From Rhodobacteraceae bacterium IMCC1909 (lineage in GTDB: Bacteria > Pseudomonadota > Alphaproteobacteria > Rhodobacterales > Rhodobacteraceae): a DNA stretch of 64,000 nt. The DNA lies in the NCBI GenBank assembly GCA_030704425.1, contig JAPDHM010000002.1, positions 806,001-870,000 on the forward strand, written 5' to 3'. Below, piece after piece: positions 15,989 through 26,242 of the stretch; position 1 is the stretch's first letter, and each line of letters begins with the position of its first letter. The position numbers and the translations under genes were made by a program. The notes beneath the pieces were generated by a model. The model did no database searches. It was not told the DNA's origin and saw only the letters and a list, made by a program, of their open reading frames with translations.

Positions 15989-17167
15989 TTACATGCGTTC
16001 AATGGCAATGGCAGTGCCCTCGCCTCCACCGATGCAAATCGCCGCAACACCGCGCTTGAGATCATGCCGTTCCAAAGCGTTTAGCAAGGTCACCAAGATT
16101 CGCGCGCCCGAGGCGCCGATCGGGTGACCCAAGGCGCAAGCACCGCCATAGACATTTACAACACTCGGAGAAAGTTCCATCTCATGCATAAAGGCCATGG
16201 GCACCACAGCAAAGGCCTCGTTGACCTCCCATAAGTCCACATCCGCAACGCTCCAGCCGAGACGATCCAACAGTTTTCGGGCCGCTGGCACGGGGGCGGT
16301 GGTAAACCAACCGGGCGCTTGTGCATGGCTTGCGTGGCCCATTACGCGCGCCCGCGCGGTATAGCCTTTCGCCGCAAGACCAGAGGCATTGGCCAAAACC
16401 AAGGCCGCCGCCCCATCAGAAATCGACGAAGAATTGGCCGCCGTCACCGTGCCACCCTCACGGAACGCGGGTTTCAAATGTGGAATTTTATCTGGCCGCG
16501 CAGTGCCGGGTTGCTCATCCATGACAACCTCAACCTTCGCTTTGCGCCCCGCCACTGTCACCGGGGCAATTTCGGCCGCGACCGCGCCGCTGGCCTGCGC
16601 GGCCAACGCCCGCTCGAGGGAGCGCAGCGCATAAGCATCTTGTGCGGCGCGGGAGAATTGAAAATGCATCGCGCAATCCTCAGCAAAAGTGCCCATCAAA
16701 CGCCCTTTGTCATAAGCATCCTCAAGGCCATCAAGAAACATGCTGTCTTGCACTTGCCCATGTCCCAGCCGCGCACCACCGCGCATTTTGGGCAAAAGGT
16801 AGGGCGCTTGGGTCATACTTTCCATGCCGCCCGTGACCATCACCTGACCGTGACCCAACGCCAATTGATCATACCCCATCATGGTGGTTTTCATGCCCGA
16901 GCCACACATTTTGTTGATCGTGGTTGCGGGGACATCTTCTCCCAATCCCGCAGCGAATCCCGCTTGTCGGGCTGGCGCTTGGCCCTGCCCAGCGGGCAAG
17001 ACGCAGCCCATCAGCAACTCATCCACATCATCCGGTGCAACGTCACCGGCAGCAAGCGCCGCTGCAATCGCGACACCGCCCAGCTGACTCGCGGATGCAG
17101 CGGCCAAAGCCCCCTGCATCCCACCCATCGGCGTGCGGGCCGCTCCTACGATATAAACATCTTCCAT
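15989..17167 (-). CDS. Acetyl-CoA C-acetyltransferase (thiolase)
   Basis: A 392-residue thiolase. The acyl-accepting Cys88 is in TTINKMCGSGMK, the NEAFAVV loop is present, the catalytic His is in GGACALGHPIGASGARI, and the second cysteine is in CIGGGEGTAIAIERM. ATG 17167 is used because it has an AGAGG site and starts directly at the family N-terminus (VYIVGAARTPMGG). Biosynthetic (acetoacetyl-CoA forming) or degradative use cannot be separated by sequence alone. It is divergent from the gamma-glutamyltransferase gene. A second thiolase lies at 58006-59181. Confidence 0.92.
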   Translation of the reverse strand: MEDVYIVGAARTPMGGMQGALAAASASQLGGVAIAAALAAGDVAPDDVDELLMGCVLPAGQGQAPARQAGFAAGLGEDVPATTINKMCGSGMKTTMMGYDQLALGHGQVMVTGGMESMTQAPYLLPKMRGGARLGHGQVQDSMFLDGLEDAYDKGRLMGTFAEDCAMHFQFSRAAQDAYALRSLERALAAQASGAVAAEIAPVTVAGRKAKVEVVMDEQPGTARPDKIPHLKPAFREGGTVTAANSSSISDGAAALVLANASGLAAKGYTARARVMGHASHAQAPGWFTTAPVPAARKLLDRLGWSVADVDLWEVNEAFAVVPMAFMHEMELSPSVVNVYGGACALGHPIGASGARILVTLLNALERHDLKRGVAAICIGGGEGTAIAIERM

Positions 17168-17327
17168 AACGCGCCTCTTTGAAACAGTTGCTGCCCACTT
17201 ATGACGCGCCCAATGCCTTGGGGGCAAGGCTTTGCGTCAGAAAATCATAAACCCGGCACAGCCCCCTCGCCTCCGCCGCATTATCCGCTATGTTTGGATA
17301 AATTCAATTTATAAGGCTCAACAGCAC

Positions 17328-18905
17328 ATGCGCGATTTTCACCTTCCCGGCCGATCGGCCGTCTTTGCAACCAATGGCATGGTCGCGACCTCTCACCCTT
17401 TGGCCGCCGCCACGGCGATTGATATCTTGAAAGCGGGCGGTAACGCGGCGGATGCAGCAATTGCAGCGGCGGTCTTATTAGGCATCTGTGAGCCACAAAT
17501 GACTGGCATTGGCGGAGATATGTTTGCCCTGATCCAAAAGGATCCAACCGCAAACGTTGTCGCCCTCAACGGATCGGGACGCGCGCCGCTGGCTGCCAAT
17601 GCAGCCGCCCTGCGAGATGCGGGCCATGGCACGGTGCCGCTGCACAGCGTCGATGCCGTGACAATACCCGGCGCGATAGACGGATTTTGCACCCTGGCAA
17701 AAGATTTCGGCGCATTGCCACTAAAAGACACCCTAGCACCCGCCATTCATTATGCCCGCGCGGGCGTGCCAGTTGCCCCAAAAGTCGCCTTTGATTGGGC
17801 GCAAAACACGCAAGCGCTGCAAGGATCCGCGCGCGAAAAATATCTAACCGCTGGCGCTGCGCCGAAAGTTGGGCAGCTCTTCGCCGCGCCCGGGCAGGCG
17901 GAAGTTCTCGAGCGCGTGGCCTCCGAAGGCCGCGATGGGTTTTATACCGGCGCTGTTGCCGAAGATATGCAAGCCAGCCTGCGCGCTGCGGGGGGCTGTC
18001 ACAGTCTTGAAGATTTTGCCGCAACCAAATCCACCTATGGCACACCATTGCGCGCCTCCTACAAGGGTATTGAGATGCTGGAGCATCCGGCCAATGGCCA
18101 AGGCGCCACAGCGCTTTTGATGCTCAATATGATGAAGCATTTTGACATCGCCGCCATGGCGCCCTTTGGGACAGAACGGGCCCATATCGAAGCTGAAATT
18201 TCCAAACTGGCTTATGATGCGCGCAATCGCTTTATTGCCGATGGGGATTATGCCAGCCGCGTCGATCATATGATGGCACCCGAAACCGCCGCGCAGCTGG
18301 TTGGATTAATCCACCCCAACCGCGCCATGGCAGATCCGCATGGGCTGTCAGAAGCGGTTCATAAAGACACGATTTACATCACCGTTGTCGACAAAAACCG
18401 CATGGCCGTTTCATTGATCTACTCAATCTTCCATGCCTTTGGATCTGGACTCGCGTCAGACCGCTTTGGAATCTTATTTCAAAATCGCGGGGCGGGCTTC
18501 TCGCTTGAGGCGGGCCACCCTAATGAGCTGGCCGGCGGCAAGCGCCCTATGCACACCATCATCCCCGGTATGCTGGCCGAAGGAGGGCGGATCACCATGC
18601 CCTTTGGGGTTATGGGCGGCTCCTACCAATCCAACGGCCATGCGCGTTTTCTATCAAACATGGTAGATTTCGGCTTGGACCCACAGGAGGCGATTGACGC
18701 ACCCCGCTGTTTTTCCGACGCAGGCACGATGAAAGTTGAGCGTGGATATGGGCCGCAGGTCGCTCAAGAGCTGTCAGACATGGGCCATAAGGTCGAAATA
18801 CCTACCGGGCCAATTGGCGGCGCTCAGGCAATATTGATCGGAGCGGATGGGGTGCTACAAGGCGCGTCTGACCCCCGCAAAGACGGTTGCGCCTTGGGCT
18901 ATTAA
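17328..18905 (+). CDS. Gamma-glutamyltransferase family protein
   Basis: A 525-residue Ntn-hydrolase of the gamma-glutamyltranspeptidase superfamily. The N-terminal half has the MVATSHPLAAATAIDILKAGGNAADAAIA and TGIGGD motifs. The self-cleavage/nucleophile Thr is expected in HKDTIYITVVDKN, and the C-terminal part shows GGSYQSNGHARFLSNM and a basic-free glycine-rich end. No signal peptide is evident, so it is probably a cytoplasmic member, as in many roseobacters, acting on gamma-glutamyl compounds or on a different acyl amide. ATG 17328 fits the family N-terminus; the longer upstream frame has no support. It converges with hspQ with a 4-bp overlap. Confidence 0.88.
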   Translation: MRDFHLPGRSAVFATNGMVATSHPLAAATAIDILKAGGNAADAAIAAAVLLGICEPQMTGIGGDMFALIQKDPTANVVALNGSGRAPLAANAAALRDAGHGTVPLHSVDAVTIPGAIDGFCTLAKDFGALPLKDTLAPAIHYARAGVPVAPKVAFDWAQNTQALQGSAREKYLTAGAAPKVGQLFAAPGQAEVLERVASEGRDGFYTGAVAEDMQASLRAAGGCHSLEDFAATKSTYGTPLRASYKGIEMLEHPANGQGATALLMLNMMKHFDIAAMAPFGTERAHIEAEISKLAYDARNRFIADGDYASRVDHMMAPETAAQLVGLIHPNRAMADPHGLSEAVHKDTIYITVVDKNRMAVSLIYSIFHAFGSGLASDRFGILFQNRGAGFSLEAGHPNELAGGKRPMHTIIPGMLAEGGRITMPFGVMGGSYQSNGHARFLSNMVDFGLDPQEAIDAPRCFSDAGTMKVERGYGPQVAQELSDMGHKVEIPTGPIGGAQAILIGADGVLQGASDPRKDGCALGY

Positions 18906-19225
18906 TTTAGCTGAAACTGCAAAGGATAGGCGCCGTTTTCGAACGGGCCGAAGATATCCTCAATATCGGGGTGATCCACCGGGTCCCCCGAAATATCGGC
19001 CACAAGGTTTTGCTCGGACACATAGGCAATATAATAGCTTTGATCATTCTCGGCCAATAAGTGGTAATAGGGTTGATCCTTCACCGGCCGTGCCTCTTCT
19101 GGAATAGCTGCATACCATTCATCAGTATTGGAAAACTCTGGATCCACATCAAAAATGACCCCGCGAAACGGGTGTTTCTTATGCCGCACGATTTGGCCCA
19201 AATAATATTTCGCTTCAGCTTGCAC
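18902..19225 (-). CDS. hspQ: Heat-shock protein HspQ (hemimethylated-DNA-binding domain)
   Basis: A 107-residue small basic-acidic protein with the YccV/HspQ domain (YYLGQIVRHKKHPFRGVIFDVDPEF, then PYYHLLAENDQSYYIAYVSEQNL). In enterobacteria HspQ is a specificity-enhancing factor for the Lon protease, and an older assignment is hemimethylated DNA binding. The GTG start has an AGGTGA site just upstream. It converges with the gamma-glutamyltransferase gene. Confidence 0.87.
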   Translation of the reverse strand: MQAEAKYYLGQIVRHKKHPFRGVIFDVDPEFSNTDEWYAAIPEEARPVKDQPYYHLLAENDQSYYIAYVSEQNLVADISGDPVDHPDIEDIFGPFENGAYPLQFQLN

Positions 19226-19427
19226 AGGTCACCTATTCATTGAACCTCCTTTTACGCGGATTTGGATCAAAATGTCTATGCGTTCACGCAGAATTGATGC
19301 CACTGCGTGCTATAATTCCGCAAACAGGCGACAGACGTCCAAAACCGCCGCACCATTGCAAAATTTACGAAGTAACGCTATTAATATACGCAAAACTTAG
19401 GCAATTTAACAAAAAGCGGCCCCAACC

Positions 19428-20018
19428 ATGAGCAGTATTCTTCGCAGCCTCGTTCTGATCACCCTTCTTGCGGGGTGCTCTTTCTCTGGTGGCAATAAAA
19501 ATCCGCCTCGGAATTTGGACAACGCCTGCTCGATATTGGACCAGCGCCACAGCTTCCTGCCAGCCTTTCGTGCCGCCAAGCGCAAATATGGCGTGCCGAT
19601 TTCGACACAAATGGCGATCATCTGGCAAGAAAGCAAATTCAAAGCCAACGCCAAGACGCCAAAGAAATACAAACTTTGGATCATTCCCGCCGGCCGTCAA
19701 AGCTCAGCCTATGGCTATGCCCAGGCGCTGGATGGCACTTGGAAAGAATATAAGAAAAGCGCCGGACGCTGGGGCGCCAGCCGCACAAATATCCGTGATG
19801 CCGCAGATTTCATGGGCTGGTATATGGCGCAAAGCCGCCGCTCTTTAGGCATTGCCATGTCCGACACCCGCAACCAATACCTCGCCTATCACGAAGGCCG
19901 AACAGGGTACCGCCGCGGATCCTATAAATCCAAACGCTGGCTGGTGAATGTCGCAAGTGGCCTCGACCGGCGAGCGGCGATGTATAAGCGGCAATTAATC
20001 AGCTGTGGCAAGGGATAG
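19428..20018 (+). CDS. Lipoprotein with lytic transglycosylase (SLT) domain
   Basis: A 196-residue lipoprotein. It has a short signal peptide ending in the lipobox LLAGC (Cys17), then a compact SLT domain whose catalytic Glu is in MAIIWQESKFKANA. The expected YGYAQ turn follows, and a C-terminal YHEGRTGYRRGSY segment is typical of lysozyme-like folds. It is likely attached to the outer membrane and cleaves peptidoglycan glycan strands. The ribosome-binding site is weak. Confidence 0.87.
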   Translation: MSSILRSLVLITLLAGCSFSGGNKNPPRNLDNACSILDQRHSFLPAFRAAKRKYGVPISTQMAIIWQESKFKANAKTPKKYKLWIIPAGRQSSAYGYAQALDGTWKEYKKSAGRWGASRTNIRDAADFMGWYMAQSRRSLGIAMSDTRNQYLAYHEGRTGYRRGSYKSKRWLVNVASGLDRRAAMYKRQLISCGKG

Positions 20019-20188
20019 GGGCCACAGTTACTCGCAAACCACATGATCATGAAAGGCGGAAAGTTGAATCGCCAAGCCTTGATTTGAACAAAAACACCTC
20101 TGCATAGCGCCGTTTCCGCACGGAAATGGGTTGTTCAAAAGTTTTTGCAAATCAGTGGGCGCGGGTAATAATCCACCCTGGTCACAGC

Positions 20189-20776
20189 TCATTCGCTGCG
20201 TTTTTGCATCTCATATTGGATGTTGAACAGCACATTCGACAGACGGCCGCCTTCGGTCAGGCCATCTAGGATGATTTGAGTTCGACCACCGGAATTGTCT
20301 TGCACGATCCATTGGCGCAGCTGCACCGGGTTGTCGGTGAAAATCAGCTGAATAAACCCATAGTCGGGGTTTTCCGGGTCTTGCAGCGTCACGGCAGTTT
20401 CAGATCCAGCCTCGAAATGCGCGACAACCATATCGCGTTGCGCCAAATCTACCTCCCGCTCCAAAACCAGATTCAGCGGGGAGTGGCGCAGCGGAAAACG
20501 CAGCGGCTCATCGCGGGATTTCGGATCGAAGACGGCCACCTGACCGCCGCCCACCACAACCAAAGTTGCGTCTGGCGGGTCATATTCAAAACGAATGCGA
20601 CCCGGCCGCCGAATGTACAGCCGCCCTGTAGAGGTTTCCCCCGTTTCAGAGAACTGCGAAAACTGGGCTTCTGCCGTAACCATATTATTGAAATAAGACG
20701 ATATTTCATTGAGGCTGATTTTTTCAGCTGCAACTGGATTGGCCAAGATTACGCAAAGGGCAGAAATGAGTCTCAT
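20189..20776 (-). CDS. lolA: Outer-membrane lipoprotein carrier LolA
   Basis: A 195-residue periplasmic protein with a signal peptide (residues 1-17, cleavage after VAA) and the LolA fold: an AQFSQFSETGETSTGRLYIRRPGRIRFEYDPP core strand pattern and a mid-protein VFDPKSRDEPLRFPL segment. It carries lipoproteins from LolCDE to the outer membrane. It lies downstream of ftsK on the same strand with a 73-bp gap, an arrangement common in proteobacteria. AGGA precedes the ATG. Confidence 0.92.
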   Translation of the reverse strand: MRLISALCVILANPVAAEKISLNEISSYFNNMVTAEAQFSQFSETGETSTGRLYIRRPGRIRFEYDPPDATLVVVGGGQVAVFDPKSRDEPLRFPLRHSPLNLVLEREVDLAQRDMVVAHFEAGSETAVTLQDPENPDYGFIQLIFTDNPVQLRQWIVQDNSGGRTQIILDGLTEGGRLSNVLFNIQYEMQKRSE

Positions 20777-20849
20777 GTCACAATCCTAGCCTGTTTCCAA
20801 AAAGACGGGAAGCCCGCCCGCATCACGATTGCGTCACCGCAGCACCTGC

Positions 20850-23639
20850 TCAATTGTGCTCCGGCATCAAGATTTCCCTTTTACCCACGTGATTTGCGGC
20901 GCTGACCAACCCGTTCTCTTCCATCTGCTCCACAAGCCGCGCGGCTTTATTGTAACCAATAGCCAGTTTTCGCTGGATGTAGCTGGTGGAACATTTGCGA
21001 TCTTTGGCCACGATTTGCACGGCGGTGTCATAGAGCGCATCTTCCGAATCCGTATTGCCACCGAGGCCAAGCACCGCATCAATATCGCTCTCAGCCCCCT
21101 CGCTCGGACCCTCCAGAACCCCAGACAGATAATCTGGCGGACCGAAGGTTTTAAGGTGATTAACGACGTCTTCCACTTCTTCATCAGAACAGAAGGGGCC
21201 ATGCACACGCGTGACTTTACCGCCACCGGCCATGTAAAGCATATCGCCCATGCCCAAAAGCTGCTCTGCGCCCATTTCGCCCAAAATGGTCCGGCTGTCG
21301 ACTTTTGAGGTCACTTGAAATGAGATGCGCGTTGGGAAGTTGGCTTTGATTGTTCCGGTGATCACATCCACCGACGGGCGCTGTGTCGCCATGATAATAT
21401 GAATGCCTGAGGCCCGCGCCATCTGCGCCAAACGTTGGATACAGGCTTCAATTTCCTTGCCCGCAACCATCATCAGATCCGCCATCTCATCAACGACAAC
21501 AACGATATAGGGCAGTGTTTCCGGCTTGAACTTTTCGGTCTCGAACAATGGCTCACCTGTACCTTCGTCAAAGCCCGTTTGCACCGTGCGGCTGAACATC
21601 TCCCCTTTGGCCTGGGCATCTTTAACGCGGCTGTTGTAACCATCTATATTGCGTACACCCATTTTCGACATCTTGCGATACCGCTCTTCCATTTCCCCGA
21701 CAGTCCATTTCAAAGCCACCACCGCCTTTTTAGGATCGGTGACAACTGGGCTGAGGAGATGGGGAATGCCGTCATAAACGCTGAGTTCCAGCATTTTTGG
21801 ATCAATCATAATCATCCGGCATTCTTCTGGTGTCAAACGATAGAGCAAAGACAGGATCATCGTGTTAATCGCAACAGATTTTCCGGAACCTGTAGTTCCA
21901 GCGATCAGCAAATGCGGCATTTTTGCGAGGTTTGCCACAATTGGCTCGCCACCGATATCTTTGCCAAGCGCCAAGGGGAGACGCATATTCGCATCACCAA
22001 AATCACGTGCGGACAAAATTTCACGCAGAACACACATCTCACGGCTTTCATTGGGCAGCTCAATCCCAATAACCGACCGGCCCGGCACTGTGCTCACCCG
22101 CGCTGAGAGGGCGGACATGGAGCGCGCAATATCATCCGACAGGCCAATCACTCGGCTTGCTTTCAAGCCAGGGGCCGGCTCCAATTCATACATTGTCACA
22201 ACCGGGCCGGGGCGCACGCTGACGATCTCGCCTTTGACGCCGTAATCATCCAGCACACTTTCCAACATGCGCGCATTGCTTTCCAACGCATCGTCACTCA
22301 AGACATGCCGCTCCACGGAAGATGGGCTCATCAACAAGTTCAGAGGCGGTTTTTCATATGTTGGATCCACAGCCTTAGGTTCCAGATCCAAAGTTGGCTG
22401 CGCTTCAGCAATTGCTTGGCTGGACGGCTTGATGGCCCGCCGCACGCCATGTTGCACCACCTGCTTATGCGCAGCGGTGAGCGGGGGCTCGGTCATATAG
22501 TCAGGTTGCACAGCAGCCGGCTGGCGCTCCTCAAAACCCTCAGCTTCATCCTCCATAAAAGGCGCTTCAGGCGCAGGATGCTGCAATATTATCGGAACAG
22601 GACCCGTAGGCCGACCAGGTTTGGCGGTGACAATGGGAGTTTGCCCCTGTGCTGCCATGGCCGCTTGCGGATCGCGTGACCGAATAGCCTCGACAATTTT
22701 CCCACGAATACGATCCTGCATTGGATCAATCGCGCCGCCCAAAGAGTTCTCCACAACTGGCTCCATCGGGGATTGCGCAGACTCTGGGTCGACCCCGCGC
22801 TTCAGGACCCGCGCGAAAAGTGATTTAGGCTGCGGCTGCGCCGGTAAGGCAGGAGCCACAGGCGCACTCGGCATCGCGGGATTGGCTCTAATCACAGATG
22901 CAACAAGCTCCGATTCACTCTGCGACAAGGGATCCATAGTCGGATCACTTCGTACAGAGGCGCGGCGCTCCTGACGGCTACGCAGCCCGCTCCAGCCACG
23001 CGCCAAAATGAAAACCAATCCTAGGATAAGCCGGCTGAACAGCAAGCTGGTGACACGAAAAAAGGTTTTAATTTCGCCGAAGATCAACCCGGTGACATAG
23101 CCGCCCAGGATCACGACTAAAGTGCCCAAAACCAAAGCCACGATATTCGCACCCAACGTCACCGACCCCGGCAGAAATTGCAAAATCATGAAAAGCACCG
23201 TGTCACCAAACAAGCCACCCATCGAAAAACTATGGGACCAGCTGCTGATAGGTGTGAGCGTTGCGGCGTAAAGAGAACACAGCGCCCAAAAAATTGGCGC
23301 ATAGATCAAGCGCATGATCATGCGGTCCGCACCGGTATGCGCGATCAACCGCAGGCCCCATGCCAAAAATGTCAGTGCAATACTCCAGCTGCCAAGACCC
23401 ATGATCTTAATGAGGGGCGCTGCGACGATAGCGCCAAACTGCCCAAGCCAATTTTGAATTTCCGGACCACCAGCAGAAATCCAAGCAGAATCCTCAGGTG
23501 CATAGCTGGCCAAAGCCAGGGCAAAGGCCACGCCCACCATCGAAACGAACAAACCGAGCACTTCAACGCCGCGTCTTTCTAGAAAAGCCTGTGTCCCTGC
23601 GTCCAAAAACGGATCGCGTCCGCGGGTTGGATAAGCCAT
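20850..23639 (-). CDS. ftsK: DNA translocase FtsK
   Basis: A 929-residue septum-associated motor that pumps DNA toward dif during division. Four N-terminal membrane segments (about 25-190) are followed by a variable Pro/Ala/Gln-rich linker (about 230-430). The alpha-beta motor domain has Walker [13 protein letters not shown] and Walker [12 protein letters not shown]. The C-terminal gamma winged helix ([38 protein letters not shown]) reads KOPS-type sequences. Length and domain order are typical, and no defect is seen. It is followed by lolA. Confidence 0.96.
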   Translation of the reverse strand: MAYPTRGRDPFLDAGTQAFLERRGVEVLGLFVSMVGVAFALALASYAPEDSAWISAGGPEIQNWLGQFGAIVAAPLIKIMGLGSWSIALTFLAWGLRLIAHTGADRMIMRLIYAPIFWALCSLYAATLTPISSWSHSFSMGGLFGDTVLFMILQFLPGSVTLGANIVALVLGTLVVILGGYVTGLIFGEIKTFFRVTSLLFSRLILGLVFILARGWSGLRSRQERRASVRSDPTMDPLSQSESELVASVIRANPAMPSAPVAPALPAQPQPKSLFARVLKRGVDPESAQSPMEPVVENSLGGAIDPMQDRIRGKIVEAIRSRDPQAAMAAQGQTPIVTAKPGRPTGPVPIILQHPAPEAPFMEDEAEGFEERQPAAVQPDYMTEPPLTAAHKQVVQHGVRRAIKPSSQAIAEAQPTLDLEPKAVDPTYEKPPLNLLMSPSSVERHVLSDDALESNARMLESVLDDYGVKGEIVSVRPGPVVTMYELEPAPGLKASRVIGLSDDIARSMSALSARVSTVPGRSVIGIELPNESREMCVLREILSARDFGDANMRLPLALGKDIGGEPIVANLAKMPHLLIAGTTGSGKSVAINTMILSLLYRLTPEECRMIMIDPKMLELSVYDGIPHLLSPVVTDPKKAVVALKWTVGEMEERYRKMSKMGVRNIDGYNSRVKDAQAKGEMFSRTVQTGFDEGTGEPLFETEKFKPETLPYIVVVVDEMADLMMVAGKEIEACIQRLAQMARASGIHIIMATQRPSVDVITGTIKANFPTRISFQVTSKVDSRTILGEMGAEQLLGMGDMLYMAGGGKVTRVHGPFCSDEEVEDVVNHLKTFGPPDYLSGVLEGPSEGAESDIDAVLGLGGNTDSEDALYDTAVQIVAKDRKCSTSYIQRKLAIGYNKAARLVEQMEENGLVSAANHVGKREILMPEHN

Positions 23640-23652
23640 ATGTACCTCAACA

Positions 23653-24816
23653 TCATTTATATAGGCAGTCGCGCAAAATGGTCAATCCGCGCTGCATTTC
23701 TTCCTTTGGAGCCACCAAAGCGACCCGAACGTAGCCAGACCCAGGGTTCTGCTCATTTGCAATTTGCCCCAGATATGATCCTGGTAGCACCCGCAACCCC
23801 GTTTCGGTCCAAAGTTTTAACGCAGCGGCTTCGTCATCTTCGACGGGCAACCACAAGAAAAACCCGGCTTCTGGCGAATTATAGGACTTAATTCCGGCAA
23901 AAATGCGATCTGCCGCCTCAAATTTGCCACAATACAGTTGCCGATTAGCAACAACATGATCCTCGTCTGACCACACCTTAGCAGAAACATGCTGGATAGG
24001 TCCAGCCACCGGACAGCCAGCATAGGCGCGCAGCTGTTTGATTCGTGAAATGTTTTTAGGTCCCGACGCCACAAAGCCCGACCGCAACCCCGGAAGGTTC
24101 GAGCGTTTCGACAAGGAATGAAAGGCCACCACCCGCTCTGGATCTGCCCCGATCTGCGCTGCCACCTTCAAAGCACCAGGTGGTGGGGCAGCCCGGTAAA
24201 TCTCGCTGTAACATTCATCTGCGAAAATCTTGAAATCATAAGTCTCCGCCAGCGTCAGCAGTCGCGACCAATAGGCCTCCGATGCAACAGCGCCTTGAGG
24301 ATTAGAGGGTGAGCATAGAAAAAAGACCGAAGTTTGGTTGAGCTCTTCGGGCGTCAACGCATCCAAATCCGGTAAAAACCCACTTTCTGCCCGCGCTGGC
24401 AAATACACCGATTGCGCCCCGATCGCCATAGCAGCGACCGTATAGACTTGATAAAATGGGTTTGGGATCAATATTTGGGACCCCGTCTGACCCAGAGCCA
24501 CCACCGCATTGAACAACCCTTCGCGTGTGCCATTGAGCACCATAACCTGATTGTCCATGTCCAAATCAATCGCGTAGCGTCGCTGCAAGAATCCAGTGAT
24601 TGCCCCGCGCAATTCGGGCGTGCCATTATTGTCCGGATAGCTGTTGAATCCCTCCATCGCCTCAACCAATGTCTGTCCGACCCAATCGGGAAATTTATGT
24701 TTTGGCTCGCCGATGGTCATATTGATGACCGGGCCACCCGGTGCGTGACCATCCAACAAATTGCGCAGACGCGGCCAAGTCGCGGTCGGCAAAGCATCAA
24801 AACGGGTGGGCATCAT
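23653..24816 (-). CDS. Class I/II aminotransferase, DapC-like
   Basis: A 387-residue PLP enzyme of fold type I. The PLP-lysine is in [16 protein letters not shown], with NPFYQVY, SPSNPQG and [10 protein letters not shown] in the expected order. The SLSKRSN-PGLRSG signature is typical of N-succinyldiaminopimelate aminotransferase (DapC) in alpha- and betaproteobacteria, which would place it with dapF in lysine synthesis; other aspartate-type activities are possible. A GAGGAGA site sits 6 bp before ATG 24816. It precedes ftsK by 13 bp, so the two are probably one transcription unit. Confidence 0.85.
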   Translation of the reverse strand: MMPTRFDALPTATWPRLRNLLDGHAPGGPVINMTIGEPKHKFPDWVGQTLVEAMEGFNSYPDNNGTPELRGAITGFLQRRYAIDLDMDNQVMVLNGTREGLFNAVVALGQTGSQILIPNPFYQVYTVAAMAIGAQSVYLPARAESGFLPDLDALTPEELNQTSVFFLCSPSNPQGAVASEAYWSRLLTLAETYDFKIFADECYSEIYRAAPPPGALKVAAQIGADPERVVAFHSLSKRSNLPGLRSGFVASGPKNISRIKQLRAYAGCPVAGPIQHVSAKVWSDEDHVVANRQLYCGKFEAADRIFAGIKSYNSPEAGFFLWLPVEDDEAAALKLWTETGLRVLPGSYLGQIANEQNPGSGYVRVALVAPKEEMQRGLTILRDCLYK

Positions 24817-24880
24817 GAACTGTCTCCTCTTGCGATTAGGCGTAAGCCAGCCAAACGATCACTGCAAATCAAAACCGTCG

Positions 24881-26209
24881 CTAAGCCAACGCAATTTCCA
24901 CCGCAGCGCCCAATCGGAGCAGATGATGTTCTTGCATGGGCGGACAAACCATCATGAGGCCGCATGACGGAACGCCAGTCGGCAGCGTCAAAGCGCAAGC
25001 GCCCATTAGGTTTCCAATGCGGGTATTGCGCAGCGCAAGAAGGTTTTCCGCCACATAATAGTCATGATCCCGTGCCAATCTTTCCATATTTGGCGGAAGG
25101 ATCGGTGAGCTGGGCATCAAAACTGCATCAAACTCTCGGGTTGCCGCGTAATAGTCTGCACGCAGCCCGTCTAACTTTTGCCAAGCCGCAACATAATCTG
25201 GCGCTGAAACATCGGCCCCACCTCGAAACCGCATCAAGATCTCTTCATACATGAGGTCTGGATTGGCCTCTATTGTATCTTTCCAGGCGCCATAGGCTTC
25301 GGCCGCAAACAAAACGCCCGACAGGGACAAAGCCGACTCCACCTGCGGAATATCAACCCGCTCGACCACAGCACCCATCGCCCGCAGACGGTCAATCGCC
25401 TTGTCAAAAGCGGCGCGCGGTTCCGGGCACAGCGCATCCAAAGCCACCGTGTCACAGATCGCCAAACGCCGCCCCTCCAATGTGCTGTTGGTCAGATCCG
25501 CGGGTTTACTGCCTTCTAGAGCCGCAAGCGCCAAAGCCGCATCCTCAACCGAACGGCACAGCGGCCCAACAGTGTCAAAACGCGCACAAAGCGGAACCAC
25601 CCCCTCCAAAGACAAGCGCCCACTCGTGGTTTTCAAACCTACCAAATCATTCCAGGCGGCCGGGATCCTCACCGAGCCCCCAGTGTCAGATCCAATCGCC
25701 AAGGGCGCCAAGCCAAAGGCCACAGAAGCAGCCGCTCCAGATGAAGACCCGCCTGACACGGCGTCATGATCATTCACACAAGGCGGGGTCGCCGTTCTGG
25801 GGTTATACCCCAAACCTGAGAAGGCCAATTCGGACAGATGCGTTTTCCCCAAACAAACCAAGCCAAACTCCGTCGCGCAGCGCAGCACCTCGCAATCTGC
25901 TGTCGGCGTACGATTTTCGAGCAAAACACTGCCGGCTTCTGTCGCCACATTTGCGCTGTCAAACAGATCTTTCCAAGATACCGGAACCCCATCGAGCGCA
26001 GATTTCCGTTGTCCCAGACGCGCCCGTTCAGACGCCGCCTGCGCCTCAGCCAAGGCCCGGTCGCGCGTCACTATGGTGTAAATGCGCGATCTGAAGGGAT
26101 GGGCATCAATCGCATCAAGATAGGTCTGTGCCAGATCGACGGGGTCTATATCGCCCTTGGCAATTGCGCGGCCCAAGGCTGCGGCACTCATGGTTAACCA
26201 TCGTTGCAT
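24881..26209 (-). CDS. Amidase (amidase-signature family)
   Basis: A 442-residue AS-family hydrolase. The catalytic triad is visible: Lys in GVPVSWKDLFD, the cis-Ser in the AVSGGSSSGAAASVA block, and the nucleophilic Ser in GSDTGGSVRIPAAWN. It lacks the GatA-specific context of a gatCAB operon, so a stand-alone amidase acting on a small amide is more likely than glutamyl-tRNA amidotransferase. An AGGAGGAT site precedes ATG 26209. It is divergent from the ubiH-type gene, with only 33 bp between. Confidence 0.9.
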   Translation of the reverse strand: MQRWLTMSAAALGRAIAKGDIDPVDLAQTYLDAIDAHPFRSRIYTIVTRDRALAEAQAASERARLGQRKSALDGVPVSWKDLFDSANVATEAGSVLLENRTPTADCEVLRCATEFGLVCLGKTHLSELAFSGLGYNPRTATPPCVNDHDAVSGGSSSGAAASVAFGLAPLAIGSDTGGSVRIPAAWNDLVGLKTTSGRLSLEGVVPLCARFDTVGPLCRSVEDAALALAALEGSKPADLTNSTLEGRRLAICDTVALDALCPEPRAAFDKAIDRLRAMGAVVERVDIPQVESALSLSGVLFAAEAYGAWKDTIEANPDLMYEEILMRFRGGADVSAPDYVAAWQKLDGLRADYYAATREFDAVLMPSSPILPPNMERLARDHDYYVAENLLALRNTRIGNLMGACALTLPTGVPSCGLMMVCPPMQEHHLLRLGAAVEIALA

Positions 26210-26242
26210 CTCTGATCCTCCTGCTTCACCGCCACGCTAACG

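Noticed and set aside
21435-22106. A 223-codon frame antisense to ftsK
   Set aside because: The ftsK motor region is conserved on the minus strand and the opposite frame shows no protein features.
25273-26094. A 273-codon Pro/Ser-rich frame antisense to the amidase
   Set aside because: It is a shadow of the amidase gene on the other strand; the amidase has all catalytic residues, while this frame has no domain.
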